In this document: one piece after another, positions 31,932 through 42,669 of the stretch
How the letters are laid out: each line of letters opens with the position of its first letter
Position numbering within the stretch: position 1 is the first letter of the stretch
Source: Corydoras sp. C115
Taxonomy: Eukaryota > Chordata > Actinopteri > Siluriformes > Callichthyidae
Reading direction: 5' to 3'
Assembly: GCA_019802505.1 (NCBI GenBank)
Contig: JAFMOC010000424.1
Location: 62,001 to 126,000 of the forward strand
Length of the DNA: 64,000 bases
Made by a program: the position numbers and the translations under genes
The notes under the pieces: generated by a model
What the model was told of the DNA's origin: nothing
Database searches by the model: none
Seen by the model: the letters and a program-made list of their open reading frames with translations, nothing else

Positions 31932-32455
31932 TATATATATACAAGCCGTTAAAGACAGAGCGTGTCAGAGTGTCTTTGCTATTCAGACGATGTGATTGGT
32001 CGGTGTGTTTTGTGTGTAACCTTCCATAAACCAATCAGAGCGTACCCTGCCGTTTCCTTCATGGGCCAGGTGCGCTCTGACTTTGGGAGGTTGCTATTTC
32101 AACAGCTCAGTGCGAGCGATTACGCCTAATTCACTGTTCTCGCCGTTAATTCACGCACCATTACAAGCTCGGGCCAAGAGGCTAGTTAAATGTAGAACAC
32201 AATATTTAAAACTACAGTCTCGTTTACGGCAATTTAAGAATCGACCCCAGTAATTTCCTTTGGGGAATTTATTTTCTCTTAAAACCTAAATTTATTGAAA
32301 ACTATAAATGTCACAAACTCGAAAAATACATAGAACATGACGTACACATAGCACAAATGGAGAATAAGAGTCAGAATGACAATGTCAGATGGTTGATGTT
32401 CTACGTTCCCTCTTTCATTTCTTCCCCCTTTGCTAACAGAACCTCGGGGACAGAC

Positions 32456-33334
32456 ATGAACTCCTCATCGCCCTCTCTGGCCGACGGATTCGGCGACGTT
32501 CCGGACGTTTCCCACATCGTCATGTACGGACTCGTCCTGGCGGTGTCTCTGCCCGTCAACGTCTACGTCCTGTGGCTGATTAAGACCGGGGCGGGGTCCG
32601 GAGTGGCGTCCGAGTACTTCGTTCTGAACCTGTCCGTGTGTGAGGTCAGCATCTGCTTCGCCCTGGTCCTCAATCTGATCTGCACCGTGACGTACAAACG
32701 CAAATCCGAAAGCCCTCTGTATTTCGTGGCGGCGTGTTTGGGCTCGCTCCACGTCTACGCCCGTCCCTTCTTCCAGTGCTGCATCTGCGTGGAGCGCTAC
32801 GCGGCCGTGGCCTATCCCGTCGCCTATTTAAAATGCAAACCGCTCCGGTTCCGGGCGGCCGTGTCTGCCGCCGCCTGGCTGGCGGTGTCGGGGACGGGCG
32901 TGCTCTGCGCCTCCATCGCCATCCGCAGTGTGCTGTACTATGTGGCGCTGCCGCAGTACCTCCTGTTCTTCTCGGTCATGACGTTCTGCTCCGTCGCCTT
33001 GCTCGTGGCGCTGAAGAAGCCCGGGCCGGGGGAGCGACTCAGCCGCAGAGAGACGGAGACGAACGGCATGAGGAAGAAGGCGTTCCGGGTGATTTTACTC
33101 ATCCAGGTCGTCATGGGCGTCACTTACGGTCCCGCCGTCGGATTCGTCTTTCTGTACGATGCTTTATCTCCGGCACAGAGGTATACCGGGATGTTGGTGT
33201 TCAGTTACTCAACGCTGGCGGCGGGATTCGTTCACCCGGTTCTCTATCTGCACAGAGTTGGGAAACTTCCCTCCATTCGGGGAATGTGGTTCTGTAAGAG
33301 AGAGAGGGGAACCCCAGACCCAGGTCACGCTTAA
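32456..33334 (+). CDS. Group C rhodopsin-like 7TM receptor, 292 aa
   Basis: The acceptor TTTGCTAACAG ends at 32439 and the first following ATG is 32456; the frame is open further upstream, but that part is intronic. NSS lies at residues 2-4. LNLSVCE puts Glu at 2.50, VERY ends TM3, ALKKPGPGE is in the third loop, and TM6 has TYGP. TM7 ends HPVLYLHRV, with His where NPxxY has Asn. The C-terminus is about 15 residues longer than in paralogues and includes KRERGTPDPG. GC-rich, like the 26741 gene. An S1 copy begins shortly after the stop. Ligand unknown. Confidence 0.87.
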   Translation: MNSSSPSLADGFGDVPDVSHIVMYGLVLAVSLPVNVYVLWLIKTGAGSGVASEYFVLNLSVCEVSICFALVLNLICTVTYKRKSESPLYFVAACLGSLHVYARPFFQCCICVERYAAVAYPVAYLKCKPLRFRAAVSAAAWLAVSGTGVLCASIAIRSVLYYVALPQYLLFFSVMTFCSVALLVALKKPGPGERLSRRETETNGMRKKAFRVILLIQVVMGVTYGPAVGFVFLYDALSPAQRYTGMLVFSYSTLAAGFVHPVLYLHRVGKLPSIRGMWFCKRERGTPDPGHA

Positions 33335-33342
33335 GGAACATC

Positions 33343-33472
33343 CATCCATTCGTTATCTTCAGCTTTATCCTCTATTGGGGTCGGGGGGGGGGTTCCCCAT
33401 GCCCATCCAGGGGAGAACGTTTCGGGTGCGGGGCAGATACACCCAGGACAGGATGGCAATCACTCACCTTTT
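33343..33472 (-). mobile_element. S1 SINE-like repeat, tail-side fragment, minus orientation
   Basis: CATCCATTCGTTATCTTCAG to CCAGGACAGGATGGCAATC; directly joined to the L2 fragment that follows. Confidence 0.8.
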
Positions 33473-33480
33473 GAGTGGTC

Positions 33481-34364
33481 ATTTACATTTACATTTACAT
33501 TTACATTTAGTCGTTCAGCAAACGCTTTTATCCAAAGCGACTTACAAATGAGAACACCACAAGTCAGAAGCCATGGAGAGAACCAACTACTCTGTAAATT
33601 CATCAAACCTGATTGTTATTCGATGCTGCGGCCCCCCTTAAGTAGTTTCTTAAAACTGTTTAGTGATTCTGCCTTACAGACAGAGTTGGGGAGATCGTAC
33701 TATCATGTTGCAGGGGTGAACGCCACGGAGTGAAAATCAGCTCCTCGGTGAGGTGGAACCACCAGGGGGCGATCATCACTGGAGCGAAGTGAACGAGTCG
33801 GAGTGTATTTTGAAAAGATCCAGAGATGGGGCCAGATCCAGAGATGGTTCTGTAGGCCAGAGTCATGTGACTTGTACTGAATGCAGCAGCTACAGGGAGC
33901 CAATGGTGGGAAGTGAGTAATGGAGGGACATGAGTTCTTGGGTGGTTGAACACAAGTCGGGCTGCAGAGTTCTGAATCAGTTGAAGAGGTCTGATGGTGG
34001 AAGCTGGGATACCGGCAAGTGCGCATTACAATAATCAAGCCGGGATAGGACTGAGGGCTTGAACAAGCAGTTGGGTGGCATGTTCAGTCAAAAAGGGTCT
34101 GATCTTCATGATGTTATAAAGAAGGAATCTACAAGAACGGGCGGTTTTGATCACATGATCAGAGAGTTTAAGGTGGGAGTCTATTGTGAACCCAAGGTTC
34201 CGGACCGAATCGGTTGGGGAGATTGTGGAGCCGTCAATTTGGAAGGTCAGGTTGTGATGGATTGAGGGTTTAGCTGGGATCATGAGAAGCTCTGTTTTTT
34301 CTAAGTTTAATTTGAGATGACGGGCCTTCATCCAAACAGAGATGTCGGTGAGGCACGCAGACAC
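33481..34364 (-). mobile_element. L2-type non-LTR retrotransposon, 3' part of ORF2 and 3' tail
   Basis: On the minus strand the frame 34364-34035 carries LKLNLEKTELLMIP and VRNLGFTIDSHLKLSDHV, typical of the C-terminal reverse transcriptase region of L2/CR1 LINEs. After frameshifts, LTSHHWLPVAAA follows (33953-33660 frame). The element ends with GTCGCTTTGGATAAAAGCG and ATGTAAATG repeats at 33481-33545. It is a 5'-truncated, frameshifted copy and not functional. Confidence 0.85.
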
Positions 34365-34592
34365 CGGGTCAAAATCCCCATGCCCATCCAGGGCAGAACG
34401 TTTCTGGTGCTGGGCAGATACACCCAGGACCTGGTCACCTCAATTGACCTTCCTTGAACCATGTTTTTTGGAATGTGGGAGGGAACCGGAGAACCCGGAG
34501 GAAACACACGCGGACACGGGGAGAACATGCAAACTCCACCCAGATGGGGATTCGAACCGGGAATGCTAGCCACTAACCACTAAGCCACCTTA
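34365..34592 (-). mobile_element. S1 SINE-like repeat, internally deleted, minus orientation
   Basis: GGTCAAAATCCCCATGCCC joins the body; the part between CCCAGGACCTGG and CTCAATTGACC is deleted. Ends with the reversed head. The tail is replaced by ACACCGGGTCAAAA, which recurs inverted at 34980-34995. Confidence 0.8.
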
Positions 34593-34744
34593 AGGAACAT
34601 TATGGGGGAGATTTAACAAAGTGGGGTCTGAATTATATTCATAAATGTTTCAATTCTGCCCCTAGTGGTCGTGATCTGTCATGTTTAATATGTCTCGTTA
34701 CAGTATATGGGCGTTTAAGGTCATTCTTTTGACGTAGCGGGCCG

Positions 34745-34980
34745 TCAAATTCGAATCCCAATCTGGGTGGAGTTTGCATGTTCTCCCCGTTTCCACGTGG
34801 GTTTCCTCCGGGTTCTCCAGTTTCCTCTCACAGTCCAAAAACATGGATCAAGGTGAATTGAATTCTACAAATTGCACCATATAGAGTGTGTCTATGTGAG
34901 TGAGTGTGAATTGCCCCCAGATATGTCCTGGGTATATCTGCCCAGCGCCAGAAACGTTCTGCCCTGGATGGGCATGGGGA
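34745..34980 (+). mobile_element. S1 SINE-like repeat, truncated
   Basis: Starts at box B (TTCGAATCCC) and ends GATGGGCATGGGG joined to ATTTTGACCCGGTGTC, the mirror image of the junction at 34360-34380. Confidence 0.8.
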
Positions 34981-35345
34981 TTTTGACCCGGTGTCTTCTG
35001 CATTAAAGACTACCCTAAAACCATCTACAGTTTTGGACTCTGTCCTTTCTCGCCGTGGCATCGAGTGGTTGTAACAACAATACAATAAACCGGACTACGT
35101 GCAATACCTAGAATATTTGCAATAGCGTTATAATCATTAAAAATCTTTTTTGTTTACATATAATTTTTCATATTATGTATATATTTAAAAACTTTATCTT
35201 TCTATGTCTGTCGTTACATATGTATATTTTCCATGAATTTCTTGGCACACTGTTATGATGCTACTGGACTCTTAATTTTCCTGAGGGAGGGATCAATCAC
35301 GTTTGATCTGATCTAATCTAATCTAATCTAATCTAATCTAATCTA
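34981..35345 (+). mobile_element. Retroelement end with (TAATC)n tail
   Basis: GACCCGGTGTCTTCTGCATT and TTTTGGACTCTGTCCTTTC recur at 49330-49400. Further on, CCTGAGGGAGGGATCAATCA leads to a (TAATC)n run at 35308-35345, resembling 3' ends of fish non-LTR elements. Possibly two elements adjoining. Confidence 0.5.
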
Positions 35346-35878
35346 AATGAATCCTATTATAATTCTAATATTCATTGTATGCCATCATCCATAATAAATA
35401 AAGTACAAAGTCCATTTTCCCCAAGTTTAGTTTATTTTAATTTAATTGATGGTGCAGCATGGTGGCGCCATTGTTAGAACTTTGTCGTCACAAAATCCGG
35501 GTTCGGGTTCGATTCCTGGTTGGAGGTCTGCATGTCCTCCTGGTGTCCGTGTGGGTTTATTCTGGACATTTTTATTTATAATATATATAGGACATTTAGA
35601 TATTCTGTCTCTGATTACAGCAAGCGCATTACCATTGGCAGATTCAACTTTAATCTTCAAATAAAATAAAAAACATTTCCCGTCCAGCTGCTGCTCGTCC
35701 CTCGGCGTACAAAGTGTGGACCATAAAGACATGGACATCTTACACGATGCTCATTAGTACCTTACACTCCGCCAACAGTCCCCGCCTTCCTGCTGCGCCG
35801 TTTAAATAGCAACGCTGCGTGTGATTACATCTCCCTCATAGGTTTCATTTTATTTTAGAATGTTTTAAAGGGGGGGGG

Positions 35879-36172
35879 GGGGCGGCACGGTGGCTTAGTG
35901 GTTTAGCATGTTCTCCTCTCAGTGCTGGGGATTCCTGGTTCGAATCCCCATCTGGGTGGAGTTCCCATGTTCTCCCCGTGTCCGCGTGGGTTTCACAGTC
36001 CAAAAACATGGATCAAGTCAATTGAATTCTCCAGATTGCCCCATATAGAGTGTGTCTGTGTGAGAGAGTGTGTACAGTGATAGATTGCCCCCTGTCCTGG
36101 GTGTATCTGCCCATGGGGAACCCCCCCCCCCCCGACCTGATAGAGGATAAAGCTGAAGATAATGGATGGATG
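35879..36172 (+). mobile_element. S1 SINE-like repeat, internally deleted
   Basis: GGCGGCACGGTGGCTTAGTG head after a G run, short deletions in the body, tail ATAATGGATGGATG. Confidence 0.85.
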
Positions 36173-36236
36173 TTTTAAACGTTCATTTCCCCATGTCAGA
36201 TACAGGGCAAATCCGGGAACATAAAATAATCCCCCC

Positions 36237-36486
36237 CCCGTGGCTTAGGATAAAGCTCAGCGCTAGGGAGATCCCCATCTGGGTGGATGTTCTCCCCGTG
36301 ATGGGTTTCCTCCGGGTTCTTTCCTCCCAAGTCAAAAAACATGGATCAAGTAATTGATTCTTAAAAATACCATGTCAGTTACAATACACTGTCCTGGTTG
36401 TACAGCGCAAATCGTTCTCCCCTGGATGGGCATAAACCCCACCGCGATAATAATAATCAGGTAAAGCGGGAGATAATGAATGAATT
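36237..36486 (+). mobile_element. S1 SINE-like repeat, heavily degraded
   Basis: Recognisable pieces only: CGTGGCTTAGG, CATCTGGGTGG, GTTTCCTCCGGGTTC, CTCCCCTGGATGGGCAT, GCGGGAGATAATGAATGAAT. Many small deletions make it unlike other copies. Confidence 0.75.
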
Positions 36487-36754
36487 TCAGTTTCTTTTTT
36501 TATTAGAGTATTAATAATTATTTATTAACACCAATAAAATGTTGGTGAACCAGAGATGATGTAATGAAGTCAAACTATACACATAGTTTATATGCACATA
36601 CACGAGGATTTCATTAAACACAGAGAATATCATTATTTTAAAGCTAAAACACACTGTAAACTAAAGCATCATTAATGTTCTCGAGGGTTCTACAGAATAA
36701 AGCAGAGAACCTGTCGGTCATGGGATTGCTCTCATCATACGGGCTACACAGATG

Positions 36755-37120
36755 GACTTTGTAGTTCTACAATTGCAGACTGTAGTCCATCTGTGTTCTT
36801 GGTTCTTGGTTCTTGGTTCTTGTTCATCCCCTGTTGGTTCTCTGTTCTCTGTTGGTCAGGAGCATCACAGAACAGGTATCATTTGGGTGGAGGATTGTTT
36901 CTTGTCGGTTCTGCAGTGACACTAATGTGGTGAGGGGGTTCTCGTGGAGTTTCATTTCTCCACCTCAGTCACACTGCTGGGATAGGACTAATGCCCCCAC
37001 CCAATACCCCCTGCTCTGTGGTGGTACTATTGGGGTTCTGAGCATTAGAACAGAGTACACAGTATGTACTGTAGAACACAAACAGATGGACTACAGAATG
37101 AGACTGGAGAACTGCAAACG
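36755..37120. mobile_element. Palindromic DNA-transposon-like element with terminal inverted repeats
   Basis: Left end TGTAGTTCTACAATTGCAG..CTGTAGTCCATCTGTG; right end, reversed, reads TGCAGTTCTCCAG..CTGTAGTCCATCTGTTTGTG. Its interior holds TTTGGGTGGAGGATTG and CTGCAGTGACACTAATGTGG, the same sequence as the 71-bp minisatellite unit at 2929-4650. I recall a similar non-autonomous element from otophysan fish genomes. Confidence 0.65.
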
Positions 37121-37216
37121 TCCATCTTTACGGGACGTGGAACGGAGAACGTGGACAATAATTGAGAACTGAGAACTGAGAACGTGACAATAAGTGAGAA
37201 CTGAGAACGTGGACGA

Positions 37217-37557
37217 TAAGTGGAGCAGAAAGTAAGGGTGGCACGATGGCTTAGTGGTTGGCATGTTCTCCTCTCAGCACTGGGGATTCCAGCTTCGAAT
37301 CCCAATCTGGGTGGAGTTTCCATGTTCCCTCCATGTCCGCGTGGGTTTCCTCCGGGTTCTCCGGTTTCCTCCCACAGTCCAAAAAAAAACATGGATCAAG
37401 GTCAATTGAATTCTCCAAATTGCCCCATATAGAGTGTGTCTGTGTGAGTGAGTGTGTGCCCAGCGCCCGAAACGTTCTCCCCTGGATGGCCATGGGGTAC
37501 CTCCCCCCCCAACCCTTGTAGAGGACGAAGCGTAAGATTATGATGGATGGATGGATA
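37217..37557 (+). mobile_element. S1 SINE-like repeat
   Basis: GGTGGCACGATGGCTTAGTG head, box B variant GCTTCGAATCC, a short deletion in the body, tail GATGGATGGATGG. Confidence 0.85.
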
Positions 37558-37638
37558 GATATAAGCCTATTATATATTTCCAAAGCTCCAGACTCCTCAG
37601 GACTAGAACCTGTTCATTTTTTTCTGGAGGAAACAGTG

Positions 37639-38466
37639 TTACGATCCCTGCATGAAGGTCAGTTTTCTGTAGAGATACAGAAAGGGCTGCACCAACCCCG
37701 CCAAAGTCACCAAGTAGTTGCTCATGCTCATGCCGTCCCATTTTTGCGAATCCGACAAAAAGTCGTAGAGGACGATGTACACCATGATGGGTCCGTAGGT
37801 CACCACCATGAACACCAGGATGATCAAAATCACCCAGAATGCCTTCTTCTTGACGTGGTTGGCCTCGGACTCGTTGTCGCTCAGTTTCTCCCCTGGTCCC
37901 GGCTTCTTCAGGGTTCTAAGCAGCGACACGGAGCAGAACAGCATGACGGAAAAGTTCAGCAGGAACTGAGGGAGCAGCAGCCAATAAAACGCCGTTCTGA
38001 ACGTGAGGAACATGGACAACACGAAGAGTCCGCTCACCGTCACCCACAACCCGACGGACAACGCTCTCCGGTATCTCACCGGTCTAAATTTTAAGAAGAT
38101 GACGGGATAGACCACAGCCACGTAACGCTCCACGCACATACAGCACTGGAAGAAGGGGCGAGCGTTGGTGTGTATGGTGCCCACGATGCCAATCAAATCG
38201 ATCAAGGGACCTTTGAAACGAATGCCGTAGGTCAAGACGAAGGTTAGGTTCGGGACGACGGACAAGCAGATGAAAATCTCAGCCACACACAGGTTGTAGG
38301 CGAAGTACTCCAACAGAACGCCGTCTCCGGTTCGGATCAGCCAAATGACATAGAGGTTGAGGGGTAAGGCCACGGTCAGGACCAGTGCGCAGACGACGAA
38401 GAAATGGACGAAGTCCGCCAATCGGAGTCCATCGAATGAGGACGACGAGTTCGTCGTGGTCTCCAT
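37639..38466 (-). CDS. Group C rhodopsin-like 7TM receptor, 275 aa, minus strand
   Basis: The ATG (complement 38464-38466) follows an acceptor TCTCCTCAG (minus strand, ending at 38486) in the same position as in the 42819 and 50877 genes (CACAGACCATGG). The N-terminus has NSSSS. YNLCVAE puts Glu at 2.50 and VERY ends TM3. ALKKPGPGE would match, but the loop reads TLKKPGPGE here. TM6 has TYGP and TM7 ends QPFLYLYRK. It is the only group C member on the minus strand, so one inversion is needed in the array history. Ligand unknown. Confidence 0.87.
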   Translation of the reverse strand: METTTNSSSSFDGLRLADFVHFFVVCALVLTVALPLNLYVIWLIRTGDGVLLEYFAYNLCVAEIFICLSVVPNLTFVLTYGIRFKGPLIDLIGIVGTIHTNARPFFQCCMCVERYVAVVYPVIFLKFRPVRYRRALSVGLWVTVSGLFVLSMFLTFRTAFYWLLLPQFLLNFSVMLFCSVSLLRTLKKPGPGEKLSDNESEANHVKKKAFWVILIILVFMVVTYGPIMVYIVLYDFLSDSQKWDGMSMSNYLVTLAGLVQPFLYLYRKLTFMQGS

Positions 38467-38546
38467 GGTCTGTGTTAGCAAATAGCTGAGGAGAGGAAAC
38501 AAACACAACAAAAAGTTTATTATTATAATATCTTATTCATATAATG

Positions 38547-38910
38547 TATATTCATTCATTCATTCATTCATTATCTTCAGATTTTTCCTCTATTGGGGTC
38601 GCGGGGGGGGGGGGGGTCCCATGCCCATCCAGGGGAGAACGTTTCGGGCGCTGGGCAGATAGACCCAGGACAGGGCGCCAATCTATCGCTCACACACTCA
38701 CTCACACAAACACACTCTATATGGGGCAATTTGGAGAACTCAATTGACTTGTTCCATGTTTTTCGACTGTGGGAGGAAACCGGAGAACCCGGAGGAGACC
38801 CACGCGGACACGGGGAGAACATGGAAACTCCACCCAGATGGGGATTCGAACCGGGAATCCCTAGCACTGAGAGGCACACGTGCTAAACACTAAGCCACCA
38901 TGCCGCCATA
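38547..38910 (-). mobile_element. S1 SINE-like repeat, complete, minus orientation
   Basis: ATTCATTCATTC tail at 38551-38570, G run at 38602-38614, body, and reversed head ending CCACCATGCCGCC. It lies in the intron of the minus-strand receptor. Confidence 0.9.
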
Positions 38911-38923
38911 TAAATATATATAC

Positions 38924-39331
38924 TAGGGCTGTATTCAACTAAAGATTTTCATAGTCGAATCTGATTCGTCAGATTTTCCCTATAGTCGACTGATAGTCGA
39001 ATCAGTTAAAAATTCACCACAAGATGGCGCTAAGGGCGTAGTTTTTAAAATATATATATATTTTATATATTTTACTTGTTTTTCTAACAAAAGAAAACCT
39101 TTTTTTTGTTTTTTCTTTTTTTTTTTTTTTTTTAGAAATTAGGATGATTTTATTTGACAAAAGGCGATATATATAACGAAAACAAAGACATTTCATGTAA
39201 AAACTAATGCTTAGCAGCAGCCATGGGCGCCCCCATGTGGTCAAAATGGTACATTCGACTATGAGGTTCATAGTCGACTACGGTTCTCCGAATCGAATCG
39301 TCGAATCAGCGAATATTGCAGCTCACCCCTA
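38924..39331 (+). mobile_element. hAT-like MITE, 408 bp, with 8-bp target duplication
   Basis: Ends TAGGGCTGTATTC and GCTCACCCCTA. Flanks are ATATATAC (38916-38923) and GTATATAC (39332-39339). Interior motifs include CATAGTCGAATCTGATTCG and CCACAAGATGGCGC. No transposase. Further copies lie at 53348-54166 and, truncated and inverted, at 50640-50809. Confidence 0.88.
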
Positions 39332-39339
39332 GTATATAC

Positions 39340-39545
39340 ACACAGTATATATCATGTATGTATTATGGTCATATTGTATGATGTTTATATTATGTATCTA
39401 CATGTTTACACTTCACTTCTCTTTATGTAAATCATGTATATATCGCACTTCTGTTCAGATGCTCACTACGTTTCATTGACCCTGTACTCGTACTCTGCCC
39501 AATCACAATGCAGTTGAATCTAATCTAAATCTAATCTAATTAGTT
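39340..39545 (+). mobile_element. Retroelement 3' end with (TAATC)n tail
   Basis: TATATCGCACTTCTGTTCAG, CATTGACCCTGTACTCG and AATCTAATCTAAATCTAATC resemble a common fish non-LTR 3' end. Family not certain. Confidence 0.5.
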
Positions 39546-39605
39546 CAGTTTGTTCTCTCTTCTGCACTCTGATACCATCAGAGCGAGCTGTGGAAACAAG
39601 CTTAC

Positions 39606-39785
39606 CTCTGATTCAGACTGAAGTCCATCATAAAATCTGAAGAACTTAAATTAAATTAGAAATTATAAGAAAACGACTGGACGTTATCTCAATTGTTGAA
39701 TTGTTGAAAAAAAAAAAAATTTAAGTCCGGCTTGCATTCATCCTTTTTGAGATTATACATCAATAAATCCACATGGACATGACTA
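39606..39785 (-). other. Probable 5' noncoding exon of the 37639-38466 receptor
   Basis: Minus strand ends CTGAATCAGAG before the donor GTAAGC (39601-39605). A TATA box lies just upstream. Intron 38486-39605. Confidence 0.55.
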
Positions 39786-39809
39786 ATGGCTGTGCAGGGT
39801 GTGAGGGGG

Positions 39810-39817
39810 TTTATATA
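39810..39817 (-). promoter_or_regulatory. TATA box of the 37639-38466 receptor
   Basis: Minus strand GCTATATAAACC, the same core and flank as the boxes at 19910 and 25187. Confidence 0.65.
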
Positions 39818-40039
39818 GCGCCACACTCTGGTGTTGACATTGTTGTGGGAGGGTGGGGTCCGGTTGTGGTCGGCATCATTTGTCATCGTTTTCTGACACT
39901 AAATAAACTTTTTCGGAGATGCGGGTTCAGCAGTTTGATGCGTACAGGCAGCCGTGTGTTGGCGTCATTGCCGGCCATTTGGTGGAGCTCTTTACCAAAT
40001 GGCCTGAAGACCTACATCAAATAACCAAGACTCACCATC

Positions 40040-40317
40040 TTGCTTTATTAGTATTTCAAGTGAGATGGTGAGACTTTAGAACCAAAGATGTGGAAGAATG
40101 ACCTTCAGCAGATGTTCCACAGAGGCGTGCTGTGGAAACAGTGAGAACTTTTGGGATTGGGATTATGGGGGTTTAGATCCATATAGATAGTTCTCCATCC
40201 ATGGTTCTGCTGAAGCACTGCGGCTACGACGATCACTGGATGGAACCTGGAGTTCTATTGGACCGGCGGTCCTGCAGGACGTCCTCAATGGACTTAAAGA
40301 GTATATAGTATATAGGC
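40040..40317 (+). repeat. Partial copy of the promoter-intron block of the 42819/50877 receptors
   Basis: From GCTTTATTAGTATTT to GTATATAGTATATAGGC it matches 41726-41998 and 50022-50284, but it lacks the noncoding exon and promoter. It is a fragment left by the tandem duplication. Confidence 0.8.
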
Positions 40318-40490
40318 TTAGTGGTTAGCACGTTCTCCTCTCAGTTCTAGGGATTTCCGGTTCGAATCCCAATTTGGGTGGAGTTTCCATGTTCTTCCCG
40401 TGTCCGCGTGGGTTTCCTCCGGGTTCTCCGGTTTCCTCCCACAGTCCAAAAACATGAATTAAGTCAATTGAATTCTCCAAATTGCCCTCA
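40318..40490 (+). mobile_element. S1 SINE-like repeat, 5' and 3' truncated
   Basis: Starts inside box A (GCTTAGTGGTTAGC), exactly as the copies at 41998 and 50284, so it was carried by the block duplication. The 3' part is replaced by a 17-bp minisatellite. Confidence 0.85.
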
Positions 40491-40495
40491 GCAAT

Positions 40496-40585
40496 CAGGG
40501 GTTCCATCCAACCAGGGGTTCCATCCAACCAGGGGTTCCATCCAACCAGGGGTTCCATCCAACCAGGGGTTCCATCCAACCAGGG
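40496..40585 (+). repeat. 17-bp minisatellite, about five units
   Basis: GGGGTTCCATCCAACCA repeated head to tail without visible change. Confidence 0.95.
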
Positions 40586-40834
40586 GCAGGTGGGCCAGAT
40601 GAAAATGTAGGATGAGCCCCGGATCTGAGCCGCAATAATCCAGACTCTGAGTAAGAGACATGCAACCAATCAGAACACAGGAGTGATAATAAACAAAATA
40701 ATGTCAAAATAAGTGTTTCCATAGGAAGGGCGTGTCACAATCCAAAATAAAAGCCATTTGCAGATGTTCTGGCGTTCTAACACACACTGATGTCACGGTG
40801 GTGAAGTTCACACAGTGACTACAGAAGCGTTTTA

Positions 40835-41183
40835 ATCATTCATTCATTATCTCCCGCTTTGTCCTCTATTAGGGTCGCGGTGGGGTTCCCCATGCCCATC
40901 CAGGGGAGAACGTCTCAGGCACTGGGCAGATACACCCAGGACAGGGCGCCAATCCATCACTGGGCACACACTCACTCACACAGACACACTCTATATGGGG
41001 CAATTTGGAGAACTCAATTGACCTTGATCCATGTTTTTGGACTGTGGGAGAAAACCGGAGAACCCGGAGGAAACCCACGCAGACACGGGGAGAACATGGA
41101 AACTCCACCCAGATGGGGATTCGAACCACGAAACCCTAGCGCTGAGAGGAGAACGTCCTAACCACGAAGCCACCGTGCCGCCG
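40835..41183 (-). mobile_element. S1 SINE-like repeat, complete, minus orientation
   Basis: ATTCATTC tail at 40838, the body, and reversed head ending CCACCGTGCCGCC. Confidence 0.9.
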
Positions 41184-41387
41184 CGTTTTAGTCAAATTAT
41201 TAAAAACAATTATTGCCTTAAAAATCCATTAATAAGTAAACAAACAAACAGTGGACCGACGGTCGGAAAAGTGGTCAGCGCTCTGGTTTCCAGCCTGCCG
41301 TCTGTTGAATGTTAATCAAATTTCTTCTCCGAATGTGCAAACTGTTTATTTAAGCCTCAGTGAAAATAAAGAATGAGTCCTATCCCG

Positions 41388-41584
41388 GCAGAACTCCACC
41401 CTCTAAAAAGAGGACGTCCGTGCCGCAAAACCACGTTCTGTTCTATCGAGCCGCTTCACAGTCATTAAAACTGTCCTATTTTAAGGAACGGCGCGTCCAA
41501 TCTCTCTCCATTCGTCTCCGAAGCCCTTTGTCATCGACACCAGACTCCTGATTTCATCACGAACTCCTCCAGACCTCCAGAAAG
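41388..41584 (+). promoter_or_regulatory. Promoter and 5' noncoding exon of the 42819 receptor
   Basis: Copy 1 of a three-fold block (others 49660-49874 and 59810-59977). The exon ends CTCCAGAAAG before the donor GTGAGC. Relative to copy 2, a segment of about 25-30 bp that contains the TATA box is missing; CTCTAAAAAG at 41401-41410 might serve as a weak substitute. Intron 41585-42799. Confidence 0.6.
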
Positions 41585-41997
41585 GTGAGCTCTCCACCAT
41601 GACTCCATGTATTGATTATTGATCGGCAGCCTGATCTGTGATTGATCAGTGGAATCATAGAGGACATAATGAGGTCTAACGAGGACGAACCCTACAGACA
41701 TCTCGTTTGGTGTCCTCTCCTCAGCTTTATTAGTATTTAAAGTGAGATGGTGAGACTTTAGAACCAAAGATGTGGAAGAATGACCTTCAGCAGATGTTCC
41801 ACAGAGGCGTGCTGTGGAAACAGTGAGAACTTTTGGGTTTGGGATTATGGGGGTTTAGATCCATATAGATAGTTCTCCATCCATGGTTCTCCTGAAGCAC
41901 TGCAGCTACGACGATCACTGGATGGAACCTGGAGTTCTATTGGACCGCCGGTCCTGCAGGTCGTCCTCAATGGACTTATAGAGTATATTGTATATAG

Positions 41998-42312
41998 GCT
42001 TAGTGGTCAGCACATTCGCATCTCAGCACTGGGGATTCCTGGTTCGAATCCCAATCTGGGTGGAGTTTCCTTGTTCTCCCCGTGTCCGCGTGGGTTTCCT
42101 CCGGGTTCTCCGGTTTCCTCCCATAGTCCAAAAACATGGATCAAGGTCAAATGAGTTCTCCAAATTGCCCCATATAGAGTGTGTGTGTGTGTGTGTGAGT
42201 GACTGTCCAGTGATAGATTGCCCCCCTGTCCTGGGTGTATCTGCCCAGCGCCCGAAACGTTCTCTCCCCCCGCGACCCTAATAGAGGATAAAGCGAAAGA
42301 TAATGAATGAGT
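41998..42312 (+). mobile_element. S1 SINE-like repeat, head-truncated
   Basis: Same truncated head as at 40318 and 50284. Body with a short deletion, tail GATAATGAATGAG followed by a TA run. Confidence 0.88.
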
Positions 42313-42365
42313 ATATATATATATTAGTTCATTTCCAGTAATTAGTATTCAGTTATTAGTGGTAG

Positions 42366-42669
42366 GGCGGCACGGTGGCTTAGTGGTTTAGCATGTTCTC
42401 CTCTCAGTGCTGGGGATTCAGTTCGAATCCCAGTCTGGGTGGAGTTTGCATGTTCTCCCACTTGTCCACGTGGGTTTCCTCCCACAGTTCAAAAACATGG
42501 ATCAAGTCAATTGAATTCTCCAATTTGCCCCATATAGAGTGTGTGTGTGAGTGAGTGTCCAGTGATAGATTGCCCTGCACCCGAAACGTTCTCTCCTGGA
42601 TGGGCATGGGGAACCCCCCCCTCCCCCCACAACCCAAATAGAGGATGAAGCAGAAGATAATGAATGGAC
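42366..42669 (+). mobile_element. S1 SINE-like repeat with target site duplication
   Basis: Flanked by AGTGGTAG at 42358-42365 and 42670-42677. The corresponding uninterrupted sequence, TTAGTGGTAGGGGAAAGTG, is at 44122-44140. It lies in the intron of the 42819 receptor. Confidence 0.93.

Noticed and set aside
34035..34364. A host gene on the minus strand
   Set aside because: The protein matches the reverse transcriptase C-terminal region of L2 LINEs and is followed by the typical 3' tail.
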